Assembly: GCA_947479055.1 (NCBI GenBank)
Contig: CANJYE010000006.1
Span: forward strand, 25,579 to 89,578
DNA: 64,000 nucleotides
DNA from: Erythrobacteraceae bacterium
GTDB taxonomy: Bacteria; Pseudomonadota; Alphaproteobacteria; Sphingomonadales; Sphingomonadaceae
Direction of reading: 5' to 3'
In this document: positions 48,131 to 57,209 of the stretch, one piece after another
Layout: every line of letters starts with the position of its first letter
Position numbering within the stretch: position 1 is the stretch's first letter
Notes under the pieces: model-generated
Seen by the model: the letters and a program-made list of their open reading frames with translations, nothing else
Databases searched by the model: none
What the model was told of the DNA's origin: nothing
Translations under genes and position numbers: made by a program

Positions 48131-48934
48131 TCAGAACGCCGGTTCGTAGCCCGGCGGCAGATCTTCCGGGTTTTCGGTGGCCGCAACGCCATGGATGCCG
48201 CATTCGATCTTGTCCCAGCCCTTCCAGCGGCCCGAACGCGGGTCTTCACCCGGAGCGACCTTGCTGGTGCAGGGCGAGCAGCCGATCGAGGGATATCCCA
48301 GCGCGACCAGCGGATGGCGCGGCAGGTGGTTGGCATCGAGCCATTGCTGGATATCGTCGGCCGACCAGTCGATCAGCGGATTGATCTTGAGCCTTCCCTG
48401 CGCGTCGGACGTGTCCAGTTCAAACCGGGGCAGATTGGCGCGGGTTGCGGACTGGAAGGACTTGCGCCCGGTAAGCGAGGCATCGAATTGTGCCAGCGCC
48501 CCGGCCAGCGGCGCGACCTTGCGGATTTCGCAGCAGCCATCGGGATCGAACGACCAGCGCAGGCCATTGCCGTCCCTGGCCGCCAGCACATCGGCATCGG
48601 GGGTGAGGTTGCGCAGGTCGGCCAGGCCGAGCCGTTCGACCAGCGTATCGCGATAGGCCAGCGTTTCAGGGAAATGCTTGCCGGTTTCAAGAAACAGCAC
48701 CGGCACATGGCGGGAAACCTGCGCGGCCAGATGCAGCAGCACCGCGCTTTCCGCGCCAAAGCTGGATACCAGCGCGACCTTGCCGGCCACGCCGTCGATC
48801 AGCACCGCGCGCAGCAGTTCCAGCGTGGTGCAATCGGCAAAGCGCTCATTCAGACGCGCCGCATCCTCCGCCATGAAGCGCGGACCGGTATCGATCCGGT
48901 CGACCTCGCGAAGGGCGGCGCTGCGCTCAGCCAT
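48131..48934 (-). CDS. cysH: Assimilatory APS/PAPS reductase, 4Fe-4S type
   Basis: A 267-residue enzyme reducing (phospho)adenylyl sulfate to sulfite. The paired cysteines in DGCCEIRKVAPL and GCSPCTS mark the iron-sulfur form, which normally prefers APS, and the catalytic cysteine is in ECGIH near the C-terminus. VSSFGAESAVLLHL is the PP-loop-like start. ATG 48934 gives the normal length; the longer open frame upstream is antisense-like. It overlaps the DUF934 gene by eight bases and ends the sulfite operon. Confidence 0.94.
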   Translation of the reverse strand: MAERSAALREVDRIDTGPRFMAEDAARLNERFADCTTLELLRAVLIDGVAGKVALVSSFGAESAVLLHLAAQVSRHVPVLFLETGKHFPETLAYRDTLVERLGLADLRNLTPDADVLAARDGNGLRWSFDPDGCCEIRKVAPLAGALAQFDASLTGRKSFQSATRANLPRFELDTSDAQGRLKINPLIDWSADDIQQWLDANHLPRHPLVALGYPSIGCSPCTSKVAPGEDPRSGRWKGWDKIECGIHGVAATENPEDLPPGYEPAF

Positions 48935-49355
48935 GGCGTTTTGACCAGATCGGCACCCGGCCATCGGTGGTGGCCTGGTAGACATCGGGCCAGCGGGCAA
49001 ACGCGCTATCGACGTCGGCAGGATCGAGCGGCTTGTCGGGAGCGAAGCTGTCAAAGCCGCAGCGGCGCAGAGCTGCAATCTGGTCGACCAGCACTTCGCC
49101 GACCGCGCGAAGCTCGCCGGTGTAGCCCGCCTCGCGCAGCACGCGAGCGGCGGAATAGCCCCGGCCATCGGTGAAGGCGGGGAAATTCACTTCCACCAGC
49201 CGCAACTGCTCGAGATAGGGCAGCAATTCGCGGGCATCATCGCCCGGCTCGATCCGCACGGCCGAGGCGTTCGATTGCTCTGCGAAGGAATCGACCGTCA
49301 CGGCCGGATCACCCACGGGCTCGTCGTCGCGGAAGCGGTACTGCGACTCAACCAT
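48927..49355 (-). CDS. DUF934 protein of the sulfite reductase operon
   Basis: A 142-residue protein. The core LVEVNFPAFTDGRGYSAARVLRE and TGELRAVGEVLVDQIAALRRCGFDSF (in parts) is diagnostic for DUF934, which is almost always encoded beside ferredoxin-type sulfite reductase and cysH in proteobacteria. A help role in sulfite reduction has been proposed but not shown. It overlaps cysI by eight bases and cysH by eight, a tight translational chain. Confidence 0.92.
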   Translation of the reverse strand: MVESQYRFRDDEPVGDPAVTVDSFAEQSNASAVRIEPGDDARELLPYLEQLRLVEVNFPAFTDGRGYSAARVLREAGYTGELRAVGEVLVDQIAALRRCGFDSFAPDKPLDPADVDSAFARWPDVYQATTDGRVPIWSKRHG

Positions 49356-50982
49356 AGATCGCCTCCTTGAAGATATCGACGCCGATGCGGCGGTAAGTGT
49401 CGAGGAAACGCTCCCCTTCCTGCCGCTGGGCGAGATAGACGTCGGTGGCCTTTTCGACCGCATCGACAATGCCGTCCTCGTCAAAGCCGGGGCCGGTAAT
49501 CTTGCCGAGCGAGGTATCGTCCCCCTCGCACCCGCCAAGCAGCAGCTGGTAGTTTTCCGTGCCCTTGCGGTCCACGCCAAGGATGCCGATGTGGCCGGCA
49601 TGGTGGTGGCCGCAGGCGTTGATGCAGCCCGAAATTTTCAGCTTCAGCTCGCCGATCGCGTCTTCCTTGCCGCTCTCGGCAAAGCGACGCGAGATCTTCT
49701 GCGCCACCGGGATCGAGCGGGCATTGGCAAGGCTGCAATAATCGAGCCCGGGGCAGGCGATGATATCGCCGATGGTGTCGAGATTGGCCGTGGCGAGGTC
49801 CGCCGCGACCAGTTTCTGCCAAAGCGCGTAGAGGTCTGCCTTGCGCACATGCGCCAGCACGATGTTCTGGGCATGGGTGACGCGGCATTCGTCGAAGCTG
49901 TAGTCGCGGGCGAGATCGGCCATCACATGCATCTGATGGGCGCTTGCGTCGCCCGGGATGCCGCCGACCGGCTTGAGGCTGATCGTGGCGATGGCATAGC
50001 CCTTCTGCTTGTGCGGATGGGTGTTGCGGTCCACCCAGCGGGCGAAGAGGGCATCGCTCCGGTCGATTGCGTCCGATGCATCAGCATCGAAGGCCGGATC
50101 GGCGAAATAGGTCTTGATCCGCTCCAGTTCGGCTATCGGCGGTTCGATCCCTTGTGTCTTGAGGTGAGCGAATTCTTCCTCGACCTGGCGGGTATATTCC
50201 GCCGCGCCGAGTTCATGAACCAGGATCTTGATCCGCGCCTTGTACTTGTTGTCTCGGCGGCCGTAGCGGTTGTAGACCCGCAGGCAGGCTTCCGAATAGG
50301 TCACCAGCTGGTCGAGCGGGACGAATTCGCGGATGCAGGGCGCGATCATCGGAGTGCGACCCATGCCGCCACCGACATAGAACGCTGCGCCGATCTCGCC
50401 CGCGTCATTGCGGATGATGCGGATGCCGATATCGTGCAGCTTCATCGCCGCGCGGTCGGTGTCGGAAGCGATCACGCAGATCTTGAACTTGCGCGGCAGG
50501 GTGCAGAATTCCGGGTGGAAGCTCGACCACTGGCGCAGCAGCTCGGCATAGGGGCGCGGGTCGATCAGCTCGTCGGCGGCGGCACCGGCGTATTGGTCCG
50601 AACTGATGTTGCGGATGCAATTGCCGCTGGTCTGGATGGCGTGCATTTCCACCGCGGCAAGATCGGCCAAAAGGTCGGGCGTCTCTTCCAGCTTGATCCA
50701 GTTGTACTGGATGTTCTGGCGGGTGGTGAAATGGCCGTAACCGCGATCGTACTTGTCGGCGATATCGGCCAGCACATGCATCTGCGCCCCGCTGAGCGTG
50801 CCATAGGGCACTGCCACGCGCAGCATGTAGGCATGCAGCTGGAGATAGAGACCGTTCATCAGCCGCAGCGGGCGAAAATGCTCTTCTGCCAGCTTGCCGG
50901 AAAGGCGGCGTTCCACCTGGTCGCGGAATTCGGCGACGCGGGTATCGACCATCGCCTGGTCATATTGGTCGTAGCGGTACAT
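49348..50982 (-). CDS. cysI: Siroheme sulfite/nitrite reductase hemoprotein
   Basis: A 544-residue reductase that converts sulfite to sulfide. The siroheme/4Fe-4S ligands are in CPGLDYC and CINACGHHHAG. Two ferredoxin-like half domains are visible: GYGHFTTRQNIQYNW and FDECRVTHAQNIVLAH. The neighbourhood (cobA, cysH) indicates sulfite rather than nitrite as substrate. No flavoprotein subunit (cysJ) is present, so electrons probably come from a ferredoxin. It overlaps DUF2849 by one base and DUF934 by eight. Confidence 0.94.
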   Translation of the reverse strand: MYRYDQYDQAMVDTRVAEFRDQVERRLSGKLAEEHFRPLRLMNGLYLQLHAYMLRVAVPYGTLSGAQMHVLADIADKYDRGYGHFTTRQNIQYNWIKLEETPDLLADLAAVEMHAIQTSGNCIRNISSDQYAGAAADELIDPRPYAELLRQWSSFHPEFCTLPRKFKICVIASDTDRAAMKLHDIGIRIIRNDAGEIGAAFYVGGGMGRTPMIAPCIREFVPLDQLVTYSEACLRVYNRYGRRDNKYKARIKILVHELGAAEYTRQVEEEFAHLKTQGIEPPIAELERIKTYFADPAFDADASDAIDRSDALFARWVDRNTHPHKQKGYAIATISLKPVGGIPGDASAHQMHVMADLARDYSFDECRVTHAQNIVLAHVRKADLYALWQKLVAADLATANLDTIGDIIACPGLDYCSLANARSIPVAQKISRRFAESGKEDAIGELKLKISGCINACGHHHAGHIGILGVDRKGTENYQLLLGGCEGDDTSLGKITGPGFDEDGIVDAVEKATDVYLAQRQEGERFLDTYRRIGVDIFKEAIYG

Positions 50983-51281
50983 CAGATCACCCAGTTTCCG
51001 GCGTTCGGATCGGCCGGCTTCAATGTAAGGTCGGGGCGCACGGTCGGGCCGAGCGCGCGGATACGGTCCTTGATATGGGCCGGGCGGACGCCGCCATCGG
51101 TATCGCGCACAGCATCGATCGCATAGGAGGCGTTGACGCGGCGGGCACCTTCCTCGCGGGCGAGGATGGCGTCGGCTTCGCTGCCGACGTCAACCGCATC
51201 CTCGACATGGAGCGACCAGTCATAGCCGGTCCACCAGGTGACCGCGCCGGTCTTAAGGTCGTTGCCGGTAAGGATCTTCAT
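50982..51281 (-). CDS. DUF2849 protein
   Basis: A 99-residue protein with the DUF2849 pattern: ILTGNDLKTGAVTWWTGYDWSLHVEDAV, then a central AREEGARRVNASYAIDAV and a C-terminal HIKDRIRALGPTVRPDL (in parts). The family is found with sulfite reductase in alphaproteobacteria; its function is not established. It overlaps cobA by four bases and cysI by one. Confidence 0.9.
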   Translation of the reverse strand: MKILTGNDLKTGAVTWWTGYDWSLHVEDAVDVGSEADAILAREEGARRVNASYAIDAVRDTDGGVRPAHIKDRIRALGPTVRPDLTLKPADPNAGNWVI

Positions 51282-52054
51282 TCTGCTGCCTCCAGTGCGA
51301 GCGCCGCCAGCGTCGCGTCTTCGCGCGCGGTGACTTCGCCGATGATGATGAGCGCGGGGCTTTTGACCCGCTCGCGCGTGACAAGGTCCGGTAGGCCCGC
51401 AAGCGGCCCGCGCAACACCCGCATGCTGGCCCGCGCGGCGTTTTCCACCACGGCAACGGGCACATCGGGGGTGAGGCCATCCGCCATCAGCTTTTCGGCG
51501 ATCTGGGGGGCGGTCTTGACGCCCATGTAGATCACCAGCGTGCGGCCTTTGCCGGCCAGGCCAGCCCAGTCCTGTTCTGCCAGACCCTTGCACTGCCCGG
51601 CGACGAAGCTGACGATGCTCGCGCTGTCGCGATGGGTCAGCGGGATCTGCGCGGCGGCGGCGGCGCCATTGGCGGCGCTGATGCCGGGGACGATATGAAC
51701 TGGAACGCCAGCGGCGCGGCAGGATTCGGCTTCTTCCCCGCCACGACCGAAGATGAACGGATCGCCGCCTTTCAGCCGGACGACATCATTGCCGGCCAGC
51801 GCTTCGCGCACCAAAAGGGCGTTGATGGCTTCCTGCGGCAGGGTGTGATGGTTGCGCTGCTTGGCCACCGAGACGAAGCGCGCGCCTGCGGGGGCCATCG
51901 CCAGAATGGCCGGATCGACCAGCCCGTCGTGCACCACCAATTTGGCCTGCATCACCAGCCGCGCCGCGCGCAGCGTCAGCATGTCGGGATCGCCCGGACC
52001 GGCGCCGACAAGATAGACCGTGCCTATTTGGCCTGTTGTGATGGGACTCGTCAT
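51278..52054 (-). CDS. cobA: Uroporphyrinogen-III C-methyltransferase (siroheme)
   Basis: A 258-residue SAM enzyme that makes precorrin-2, used here for siroheme of the sulfite reductase. Markers are VYLVGAGPGDPDMLTLRA at the start, VVRLKGGDPFIFGRGGEEAE and VPGISAANGAAA. It is the single-domain form (SUMT), without the CysG dehydrogenase/chelatase part, which must be encoded elsewhere. It is the first gene of the sulfite operon; the symbol cysG is also used. Confidence 0.94.
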   Translation of the reverse strand: MTSPITTGQIGTVYLVGAGPGDPDMLTLRAARLVMQAKLVVHDGLVDPAILAMAPAGARFVSVAKQRNHHTLPQEAINALLVREALAGNDVVRLKGGDPFIFGRGGEEAESCRAAGVPVHIVPGISAANGAAAAAQIPLTHRDSASIVSFVAGQCKGLAEQDWAGLAGKGRTLVIYMGVKTAPQIAEKLMADGLTPDVPVAVVENAARASMRVLRGPLAGLPDLVTRERVKSPALIIIGEVTAREDATLAALALEAAE

Positions 52055-52120
52055 GCTGGCCCAATGATCCCAACAGCGTTCCGGTTCCAGCGAGAATGGT
52101 TTTGCCGTCGCGAAGGAAAA

Positions 52121-53029
52121 TTATCCCCCGGATTCGTCGGCTGACGGATCGGCCTGATGCCTGATGTGCAAGTCCCGCTGCGGGAAGGGAATTTCGATGC
52201 CATGCTCGCGGAACTTGCGGAGCACGGATTTGAGCAATTCCGACCGCAGGCTGCCGATCCCGGCTTCAGGGTCATCGATCCAGACCAGCACTTCGAAATT
52301 GATAGCACAATCACCGAACCCGGTAAGCCATACCCTGGGCTCCAGATCTTTGCGTAAGCGAGGCATCTCGTGCGCCGCATCAAGCATCAGGCGTTCCACC
52401 AGATCGATGTCGGATTGGTACGCTACGCCCACGGGTACCCTTATGCGCACGTCACGCGAACTGAACGACCAGTTCTCCACTTGGCTGGTCATCAGGGTTT
52501 CGTTGGGAATAATGAATTCGATCTTGTCCCGTGTGATGACTGAGACTGCGCGAATGCCGATGCGGTTCACTTCTCCAAAGGTCCGGGTGGTGCCCTCGCC
52601 CACCGCGATCACATCGCCCGGCTTGATCGATCGGTCCATCAACAGGATGATCCCGGAAATCAGGTTACCGAGGGTTTTCTGAAGGCCGAAGCCGACAGCG
52701 AGGCCAAACGCTCCGGAAAACACTGTGAAAGCAGTGAGACTAATGCCGAGAATATCGATCGCGATCAGGAAAAGTCCGATCCACAGCAACAAGGAGCCGA
52801 TTTTCTCGCCGAGGAGGCGCTGGGCGGGATCAAGGCCCGAAGCGCGCCGTAATCCGCGCCGCACCAGCAAGGTCATGAGCCTGCCCAAGATGAACACCCC
52901 GACAAAGACCAGCAGTATGACCAGCGCCCGGTATATCGAAATGCGATAATCGCCCACGTCAAAACCAATCGAATCCAGATCGCGAACGATCCGGGAAACG
53001 GCTACCCGCAAGCTCAACCCAGACTCCAT
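52121..53029 (-). CDS. MscS-family mechanosensitive ion channel
   Basis: A 302-residue membrane protein. Two to three helices ([22 protein letters not shown] and [18 protein letters not shown]) precede the pore helix [26 protein letters not shown] (in parts). The beta domain starts [18 protein letters not shown]. The C-terminal alpha/beta part has [23 protein letters not shown]. It protects against osmotic downshift. It overlaps metC by 16 bases and lies 66 bp ahead of cobA. Confidence 0.92.
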   Translation of the reverse strand: MESGLSLRVAVSRIVRDLDSIGFDVGDYRISIYRALVILLVFVGVFILGRLMTLLVRRGLRRASGLDPAQRLLGEKIGSLLLWIGLFLIAIDILGISLTAFTVFSGAFGLAVGFGLQKTLGNLISGIILLMDRSIKPGDVIAVGEGTTRTFGEVNRIGIRAVSVITRDKIEFIIPNETLMTSQVENWSFSSRDVRIRVPVGVAYQSDIDLVERLMLDAAHEMPRLRKDLEPRVWLTGFGDCAINFEVLVWIDDPEAGIGSLRSELLKSVLRKFREHGIEIPFPQRDLHIRHQADPSADESGG

Positions 53030-54243
53030 GCTGCAAACGCCTTCTCAAGATCGGATATCAGATCGTCGGGATCTTCCAGCCCGATGGCGAGGCGCACGCC
53101 GAACCTGTCAGCCGAGTCCATCCTCGCAGGCGGCCAGCTGGTGACGCTGCGCGCGCCCTTGGGGTCGACCGGCACGACCAGGCTCTCGAACCCGCCCCAG
53201 CTGAAGCCGATCCCGAACAATTGCAGCGCATCGATGAACCGCGCCCGCGCCGCTTCGTCGCCGCCTTTCAGAATGAAGCTGAACAGCCCGCAGCCGCCGG
53301 TAAAGTCACGGCTCCAGATGTCATGCCCCGGCGCACCCGGCAGCATCGGGCAGAGCACGCGGGCGACTTCGGGCCGTGCGGCAAGCCATTGGGCGATCCT
53401 GAGTGCGCTGGCGCTTTCGCGTTCCAGCCGGACGCCCAGGGTGCGCAGGCCGCGCAGCGCCAGCGCGGCATCGTCGGGCGAGACGACATGGCCGAGCTGC
53501 TGCGCGGTACGGCGCAGGCGGCGGTAGAGCGCTTCGCCTGCGCTGGCGCTGCCCATCATCAGGTCGGAATGGCCGCCGACATGCTTGGTCAGCGACATGA
53601 TCGCTATGTCGCAGCCCCGTTTGAGCGCGGGGAAGCCCAGCGCGCTGGCCCAGGTGTTGTCGATCAGGCTGACCGCGCCCTTTTCCCGCGCGATCGCGGC
53701 AAGGGCGGGGATATCGGCCACTTCCATCGTCAGGCTGCCCGGTGCTTCCAGCAGCACCGCGCGGGTCCGCTCGCAGAAGGCAGCGGCAAATCCGGCCGGG
53801 TCGAGCGGATCGAAGAAGCGCGTTTCCACGCCATATTGCGCCAGCAGGCCAAGCCCGATGTTGCGGCTGGGCTCATAGGCGTTGTCGGTGATCAGCAGCA
53901 CGTCGCCCGCGCGCAGCACCGCCAGCAAGGCCCCGGCGATGGCCGCCACTCCGCTGGGATAGAGCAGCGTGCCAAATGCCCCGGGTTCCAGCTCGGTCAG
54001 CGCTTCGGCCAGCGCCCACTGGGTCGGCGCGCCTCGTCGACCATAATAGAATCGGCCATCCTCGTTGGATTTGCCCCCGGCCTTCAGCGCGGCCATGTCG
54101 GGATAAAGATGCGTGCTGGCCCGCCATACCGCCGGGTTGACCACTGCGCCGGGCTGATTGCTGGTGCCGGTCCATTCCGGGCGGCGGCCGGCGGTGACCA
54201 GCCGGGTTGCTGGCGATTGTCTGTCCGTCGGAGCTTTGGCCAT
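53014..54243 (-). CDS. metC: Cystathionine beta-lyase (Cys/Met metabolism PLP enzyme)
   Basis: A 409-residue PLP enzyme. The PLP lysine is K220 in [33 protein letters not shown] and [17 protein letters not shown] fit cystathionine beta-lyase (MetC) better than gamma-synthases. It would cleave cystathionine to homocysteine, pyruvate and ammonia. It starts three bases after the sseA stop codon, and overlaps mscS by 16 bases. Confidence 0.9.
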   Translation of the reverse strand: MAKAPTDRQSPATRLVTAGRRPEWTGTSNQPGAVVNPAVWRASTHLYPDMAALKAGGKSNEDGRFYYGRRGAPTQWALAEALTELEPGAFGTLLYPSGVAAIAGALLAVLRAGDVLLITDNAYEPSRNIGLGLLAQYGVETRFFDPLDPAGFAAAFCERTRAVLLEAPGSLTMEVADIPALAAIAREKGAVSLIDNTWASALGFPALKRGCDIAIMSLTKHVGGHSDLMMGSASAGEALYRRLRRTAQQLGHVVSPDDAALALRGLRTLGVRLERESASALRIAQWLAARPEVARVLCPMLPGAPGHDIWSRDFTGGCGLFSFILKGGDEAARARFIDALQLFGIGFSWGGFESLVVPVDPKGARSVTSWPPARMDSADRFGVRLAIGLEDPDDLISDLEKAFAAWSLG

Positions 54244-54246
54244 GGT

Positions 54247-55083
54247 TCAGCCCAGCGCCTTGGGCGTGGCGGGATCGCCGCCCCATTCGGTCCAGCTGCC
54301 GTCATAGAGCGCGACATCGTTCTTGCCGAGCTGGTGGAGGGCAAAGGCCAGCACGCAAGCCGTGACCCCGCTGCCGCAGCTGGTGATGATCGGTCGGGCA
54401 AGATCGATCCCGGCGCTGGCGAAAGCCGCTTCCAGCCCGGCCTTGTCCTTGAAGGTGCCGTCAGGGTTGTAGAGCAAGCCGAAGGAGACATTGCAGGCAC
54501 CGGGGATATGGCCAAGGTCGATGCCGGGGCGGGGATCGGCTTCTTCCCCGGTGAAGCGCGCTGCGCCGCGTGCGTCGACCAGTTGTTCGGCCTTGCTGGC
54601 GATATTGTCGAGCACGTCCGCCTTCGAACGCAGTCTCCCGGGCGCGGGAAGGGCTGCGAAATGGCGGGGCGTGACATGTTCCACGCCGCTGGCCAGGGGG
54701 CGGCCTTCCGCGTTCCATTTGCCAAGGCCACCATCGAGGATCGCGACCTTCCGCGCGCCGAAAAGGTGAAACAGATACCACGCCCGCGCTGCGCTCCTTA
54801 TCGCGCTGTCGTCATAGAGCACGATCCGGTCGTTTGCGCCGATGCCCAGATCGCCCACTCTGGCCGCAAAGAAGTCGGCGGGAGGAACTGTGTTCTCCAC
54901 CGGAGAGGCGGCATCGACCAGCGTGCCGAGGCTGAGGAACACCGCGCCGGGGATATGGCCGGCGGCATAATCCGCCGCCGCGTCGCGCCCTGCGCTGCCG
55001 AGGTGATAGGAGGCATCGACGATCCGGATGTCGCCGCTGCCCAGTTCACGGGCAAGCCATTCGGTGGAAACGAGGCTGTCCAA
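54247..55083 (-). CDS. sseA: 3-mercaptopyruvate sulfurtransferase
   Basis: A 278-residue protein with two rhodanese domains. The N-terminal one is inactive ([16 protein letters not shown] at the loop); the C-terminal one has the active cysteine C236 in SCGSGVTAC, the CGSGVTA loop typical of mercaptopyruvate sulfurtransferases rather than thiosulfate rhodanese. It fits the sulfur-metabolism context with metC and cysI. It is divergent from queF, with 114 bp between starts. Confidence 0.93.
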   Translation of the reverse strand: MDSLVSTEWLARELGSGDIRIVDASYHLGSAGRDAAADYAAGHIPGAVFLSLGTLVDAASPVENTVPPADFFAARVGDLGIGANDRIVLYDDSAIRSAARAWYLFHLFGARKVAILDGGLGKWNAEGRPLASGVEHVTPRHFAALPAPGRLRSKADVLDNIASKAEQLVDARGAARFTGEEADPRPGIDLGHIPGACNVSFGLLYNPDGTFKDKAGLEAAFASAGIDLARPIITSCGSGVTACVLAFALHQLGKNDVALYDGSWTEWGGDPATPKALG

Positions 55084-55197
55084 GTGGGCGTGCTCCTGTG
55101 CTGCTGGCCTGGTGCAGGCTTATCCGCCCTGTCCGCCGCCGCCAAGGGGCGATTGGCGCGACTTGCCTGCACCGTCTGGCGAGGGCATGGTGAAACC

Positions 55198-55659
55198 ATG
55201 GCCGAAACACCGCAACAGCCGCTCCATCTGGGGCAGAGCAGCACGCTTCCCGCTTCGCCCGATCAGGCAGTGCTGGATTATGTCCCGAACCCGCGTGAGG
55301 GTGCGCTTTACCTCGCCCGCTTCGTAGTGCCGGAGTTTACCTCGCTCTGCCCGGTGACTGGCCAGCCGGACTTCGCCCATCTGGTGATCGACTATGCGCC
55401 GGGCGCAAAGATCGTGGAATCGAAGTCGCTGAAGCTGTTTCTCGGGTCTTTCCGCAATCACGCGGGCTTCCATGAGGATGTGACGGTCGGCATCGGCCAG
55501 CGCCTGTTCGAGGAAATGGCCCCGCGCTGGCTGCGGATCGGGGGGTATTGGTATCCGCGCGGCGGCATCCCGATCGACGTGTTCTGGCAGTCCGGCCCCG
55601 CACCGGAAGGGCTGTGGGTGCCCGATCAGGGCGTTGCCAGCTATCGCGGGCGCGGCTGA
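55198..55659 (+). CDS. queF: NADPH-dependent 7-cyano-7-deazaguanine reductase
   Basis: A 153-residue unimodular QueF, an enzyme reducing preQ0 to preQ1 for queuosine in tRNA. The catalytic cysteine C51 is in [14 protein letters not shown], with D58 as acid. The QueF motif is [24 protein letters not shown] 55198 is chosen since it follows directly on the family-typical N-terminus and a longer frame is antisense to sseA. Confidence 0.95.
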   Translation: MAETPQQPLHLGQSSTLPASPDQAVLDYVPNPREGALYLARFVVPEFTSLCPVTGQPDFAHLVIDYAPGAKIVESKSLKLFLGSFRNHAGFHEDVTVGIGQRLFEEMAPRWLRIGGYWYPRGGIPIDVFWQSGPAPEGLWVPDQGVASYRGRG

Positions 55660-55767
55660 AGCACATCAGCGGGGGGCCTGAGCGAATGCAGGAGAAGGCC
55701 TGAGAGCCTCTCCCGCGGACTGCGTTGGCGTGATAGGCGGCTGGCGGAACAATCGAGAGGAATTGCC

Positions 55768-56778
55768 ATGCAGATCGGTGTCAGCATCCCGATGCGCTAC
55801 CATCCCGACGCGGCCCTGCCGGTGGAGGAGACGATCCGGCTGGCAGAGCTGGCTGAACAGGCCGGGTTCGATTTCCTGTCGATGGGGCACCATGTCTTCA
55901 CGCCCGATTATCCCAGCCCTTCACCGCTGACCATGCTGGCCGCCATTGCCGCGCGGACGACGCGGATCCGCATTGCCAGCGTGATCTTCCTTCTATCGTT
56001 GCACCATCCGGTGGCCGTGGCGGAACAGGTGGCGACGCTGGACCTGATCTCGGGCGGGCGGGCGATCTTCGGGGTCGGGGTGGGGTATCGGCCTTACGAG
56101 TTCGAAGGCTACGGCGTCGATCACGCCAGGCGCGGCAAGCGCACCACCGAAGCGCTGGCGGCGATCCGCAAGGCGTGGGAAACCGGCCGCTGGGATTTCC
56201 AGGGTGAGGAATTCACCATTCCCGACCTCCCCGCCGTGCCGAAGCCGAAACAGGATCCGCATCCGCCGATCTGGGTGGGCGGCACATCCGGCCCGGCACT
56301 CAAACGCGCGGCCGCGCTGGGCGATGGCTGGGTGACCACCAACATGCAGCCGCTGGACGATATCATGGCGCTATCCGGCAGCTACCGCCAGCTTTGCGCC
56401 GACAAGGGCCGCCAGCCGTTCGTCTGCGTCAGCCGCGATGCCTGGCTGGCCGACAGCCGCGAACAGATGATGGCGGAATGGTATCAGGACACGCTGGACC
56501 GCCACCTCGCCTTCCGCCGGATGGGCTTCCCTTCCTCCGACCCGCAAAGGGTGATGGAGCGGCTGGACAAGGGTGAGGCGATCGATCCGATGGACTTCAT
56601 CCGCGACCGCGTGATCGGGGGCACGGCAGATGATGTCGTGTCCCAGATCAGGGGCTGGGAAGCCAAGGCAGCACCGGATTCGATGCTGATGCTGCTCAAC
56701 AAGAAGGCCAGCTACGAACAGCTTGCCCGCGTGATCGAGCTGTTCGGCACCGATGTGCTGCCCCGGCTCAGGGGCTGA
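55768..56778 (+). CDS. LLM-class (luciferase-like) flavin-dependent monooxygenase
   Basis: A 336-residue TIM-barrel protein of the bacterial luciferase family. The start MQIGVSIPMRYHPDAALPVEE, FDFLSMGHHVFTPDYPSP, ASVIFLLSLHHPVAVAEQVATLDLISGGRAIFGVGVGY (in parts) and PIWVGGTSGPALKRAA are family-typical. It uses FMN or F420; which one cannot be read. RBS AGAGGAA precedes the ATG. It converges with the EthD gene with a 13-bp gap and may be part of an oxidative degradation group. Confidence 0.88.
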   Translation: MQIGVSIPMRYHPDAALPVEETIRLAELAEQAGFDFLSMGHHVFTPDYPSPSPLTMLAAIAARTTRIRIASVIFLLSLHHPVAVAEQVATLDLISGGRAIFGVGVGYRPYEFEGYGVDHARRGKRTTEALAAIRKAWETGRWDFQGEEFTIPDLPAVPKPKQDPHPPIWVGGTSGPALKRAAALGDGWVTTNMQPLDDIMALSGSYRQLCADKGRQPFVCVSRDAWLADSREQMMAEWYQDTLDRHLAFRRMGFPSSDPQRVMERLDKGEAIDPMDFIRDRVIGGTADDVVSQIRGWEAKAAPDSMLMLLNKKASYEQLARVIELFGTDVLPRLRG

Positions 56779-56791
56779 TCCCATATGCCGA

Positions 56792-57196
56792 TCAGCGCGG
56801 CCAGAGTTGGGTGCCATCAGGCGCGGTGACCACGCTGGCGCTGTCGGTGGCGTGGATCACCAGCTTCGCGCGGTCCATGAACTTTGCCTCGTCCTCGGCG
56901 AACTGCTCGCCGATGCCGGGCGACATGGCGATGCGGAAGAATTCCTCGCGATCCGCAGTGGTCGCATAGGTCAACACGGTGATCGCGTCATAGCTGCGAT
57001 CTGCCTCGGTGATGCCGGCGGCAGCCTCCTCGATGGTAGGCAGTCGGCACTGCGGGTAATAGCGCTGATAATCCTGCACCAGATGGCCCATGTACTTCAT
57101 CGCTAGCGGCGCGTGGCTGTTTTCGTAATGGGTGCGAAACTGTTCATGCGTGATATCGGGTCTGCGCGTGAGGCAAAGAACCACCTGTACTGTCAT
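56792..57196 (-). CDS. EthD-family small protein
   Basis: A 134-residue dimeric alpha/beta-barrel-type protein. The start TVQVVLCLTRRPDITHEQFRTHYENSHAPLAMKYMG (in parts) is the EthD pattern, followed by SYDAITVLTYATTADREEFFRIA. EthD proteins accompany P450 ether-degrading systems and other catabolic enzymes; a specific role is not evident. It follows the GMC oxidoreductase gene by 13 bp in the same direction. Confidence 0.83.
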   Translation of the reverse strand: MTVQVVLCLTRRPDITHEQFRTHYENSHAPLAMKYMGHLVQDYQRYYPQCRLPTIEEAAAGITEADRSYDAITVLTYATTADREEFFRIAMSPGIGEQFAEDEAKFMDRAKLVIHATDSASVVTAPDGTQLWPR

Positions 57197-57209
57197 TTTC
57201 TCTCTCCCA

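Noticed and set aside
53221..55197. Open plus-strand frame upstream of and continuous with queF
   Set aside because: This part is opposite metC and sseA, which have full active sites on the minus strand. Only the last 153 codons (from 55198) are QueF.
55084..55197. Riboswitch (preQ1) before queF
   Set aside because: The region is short and shows no H-type pseudoknot pattern or A-rich tail that I could recognise.
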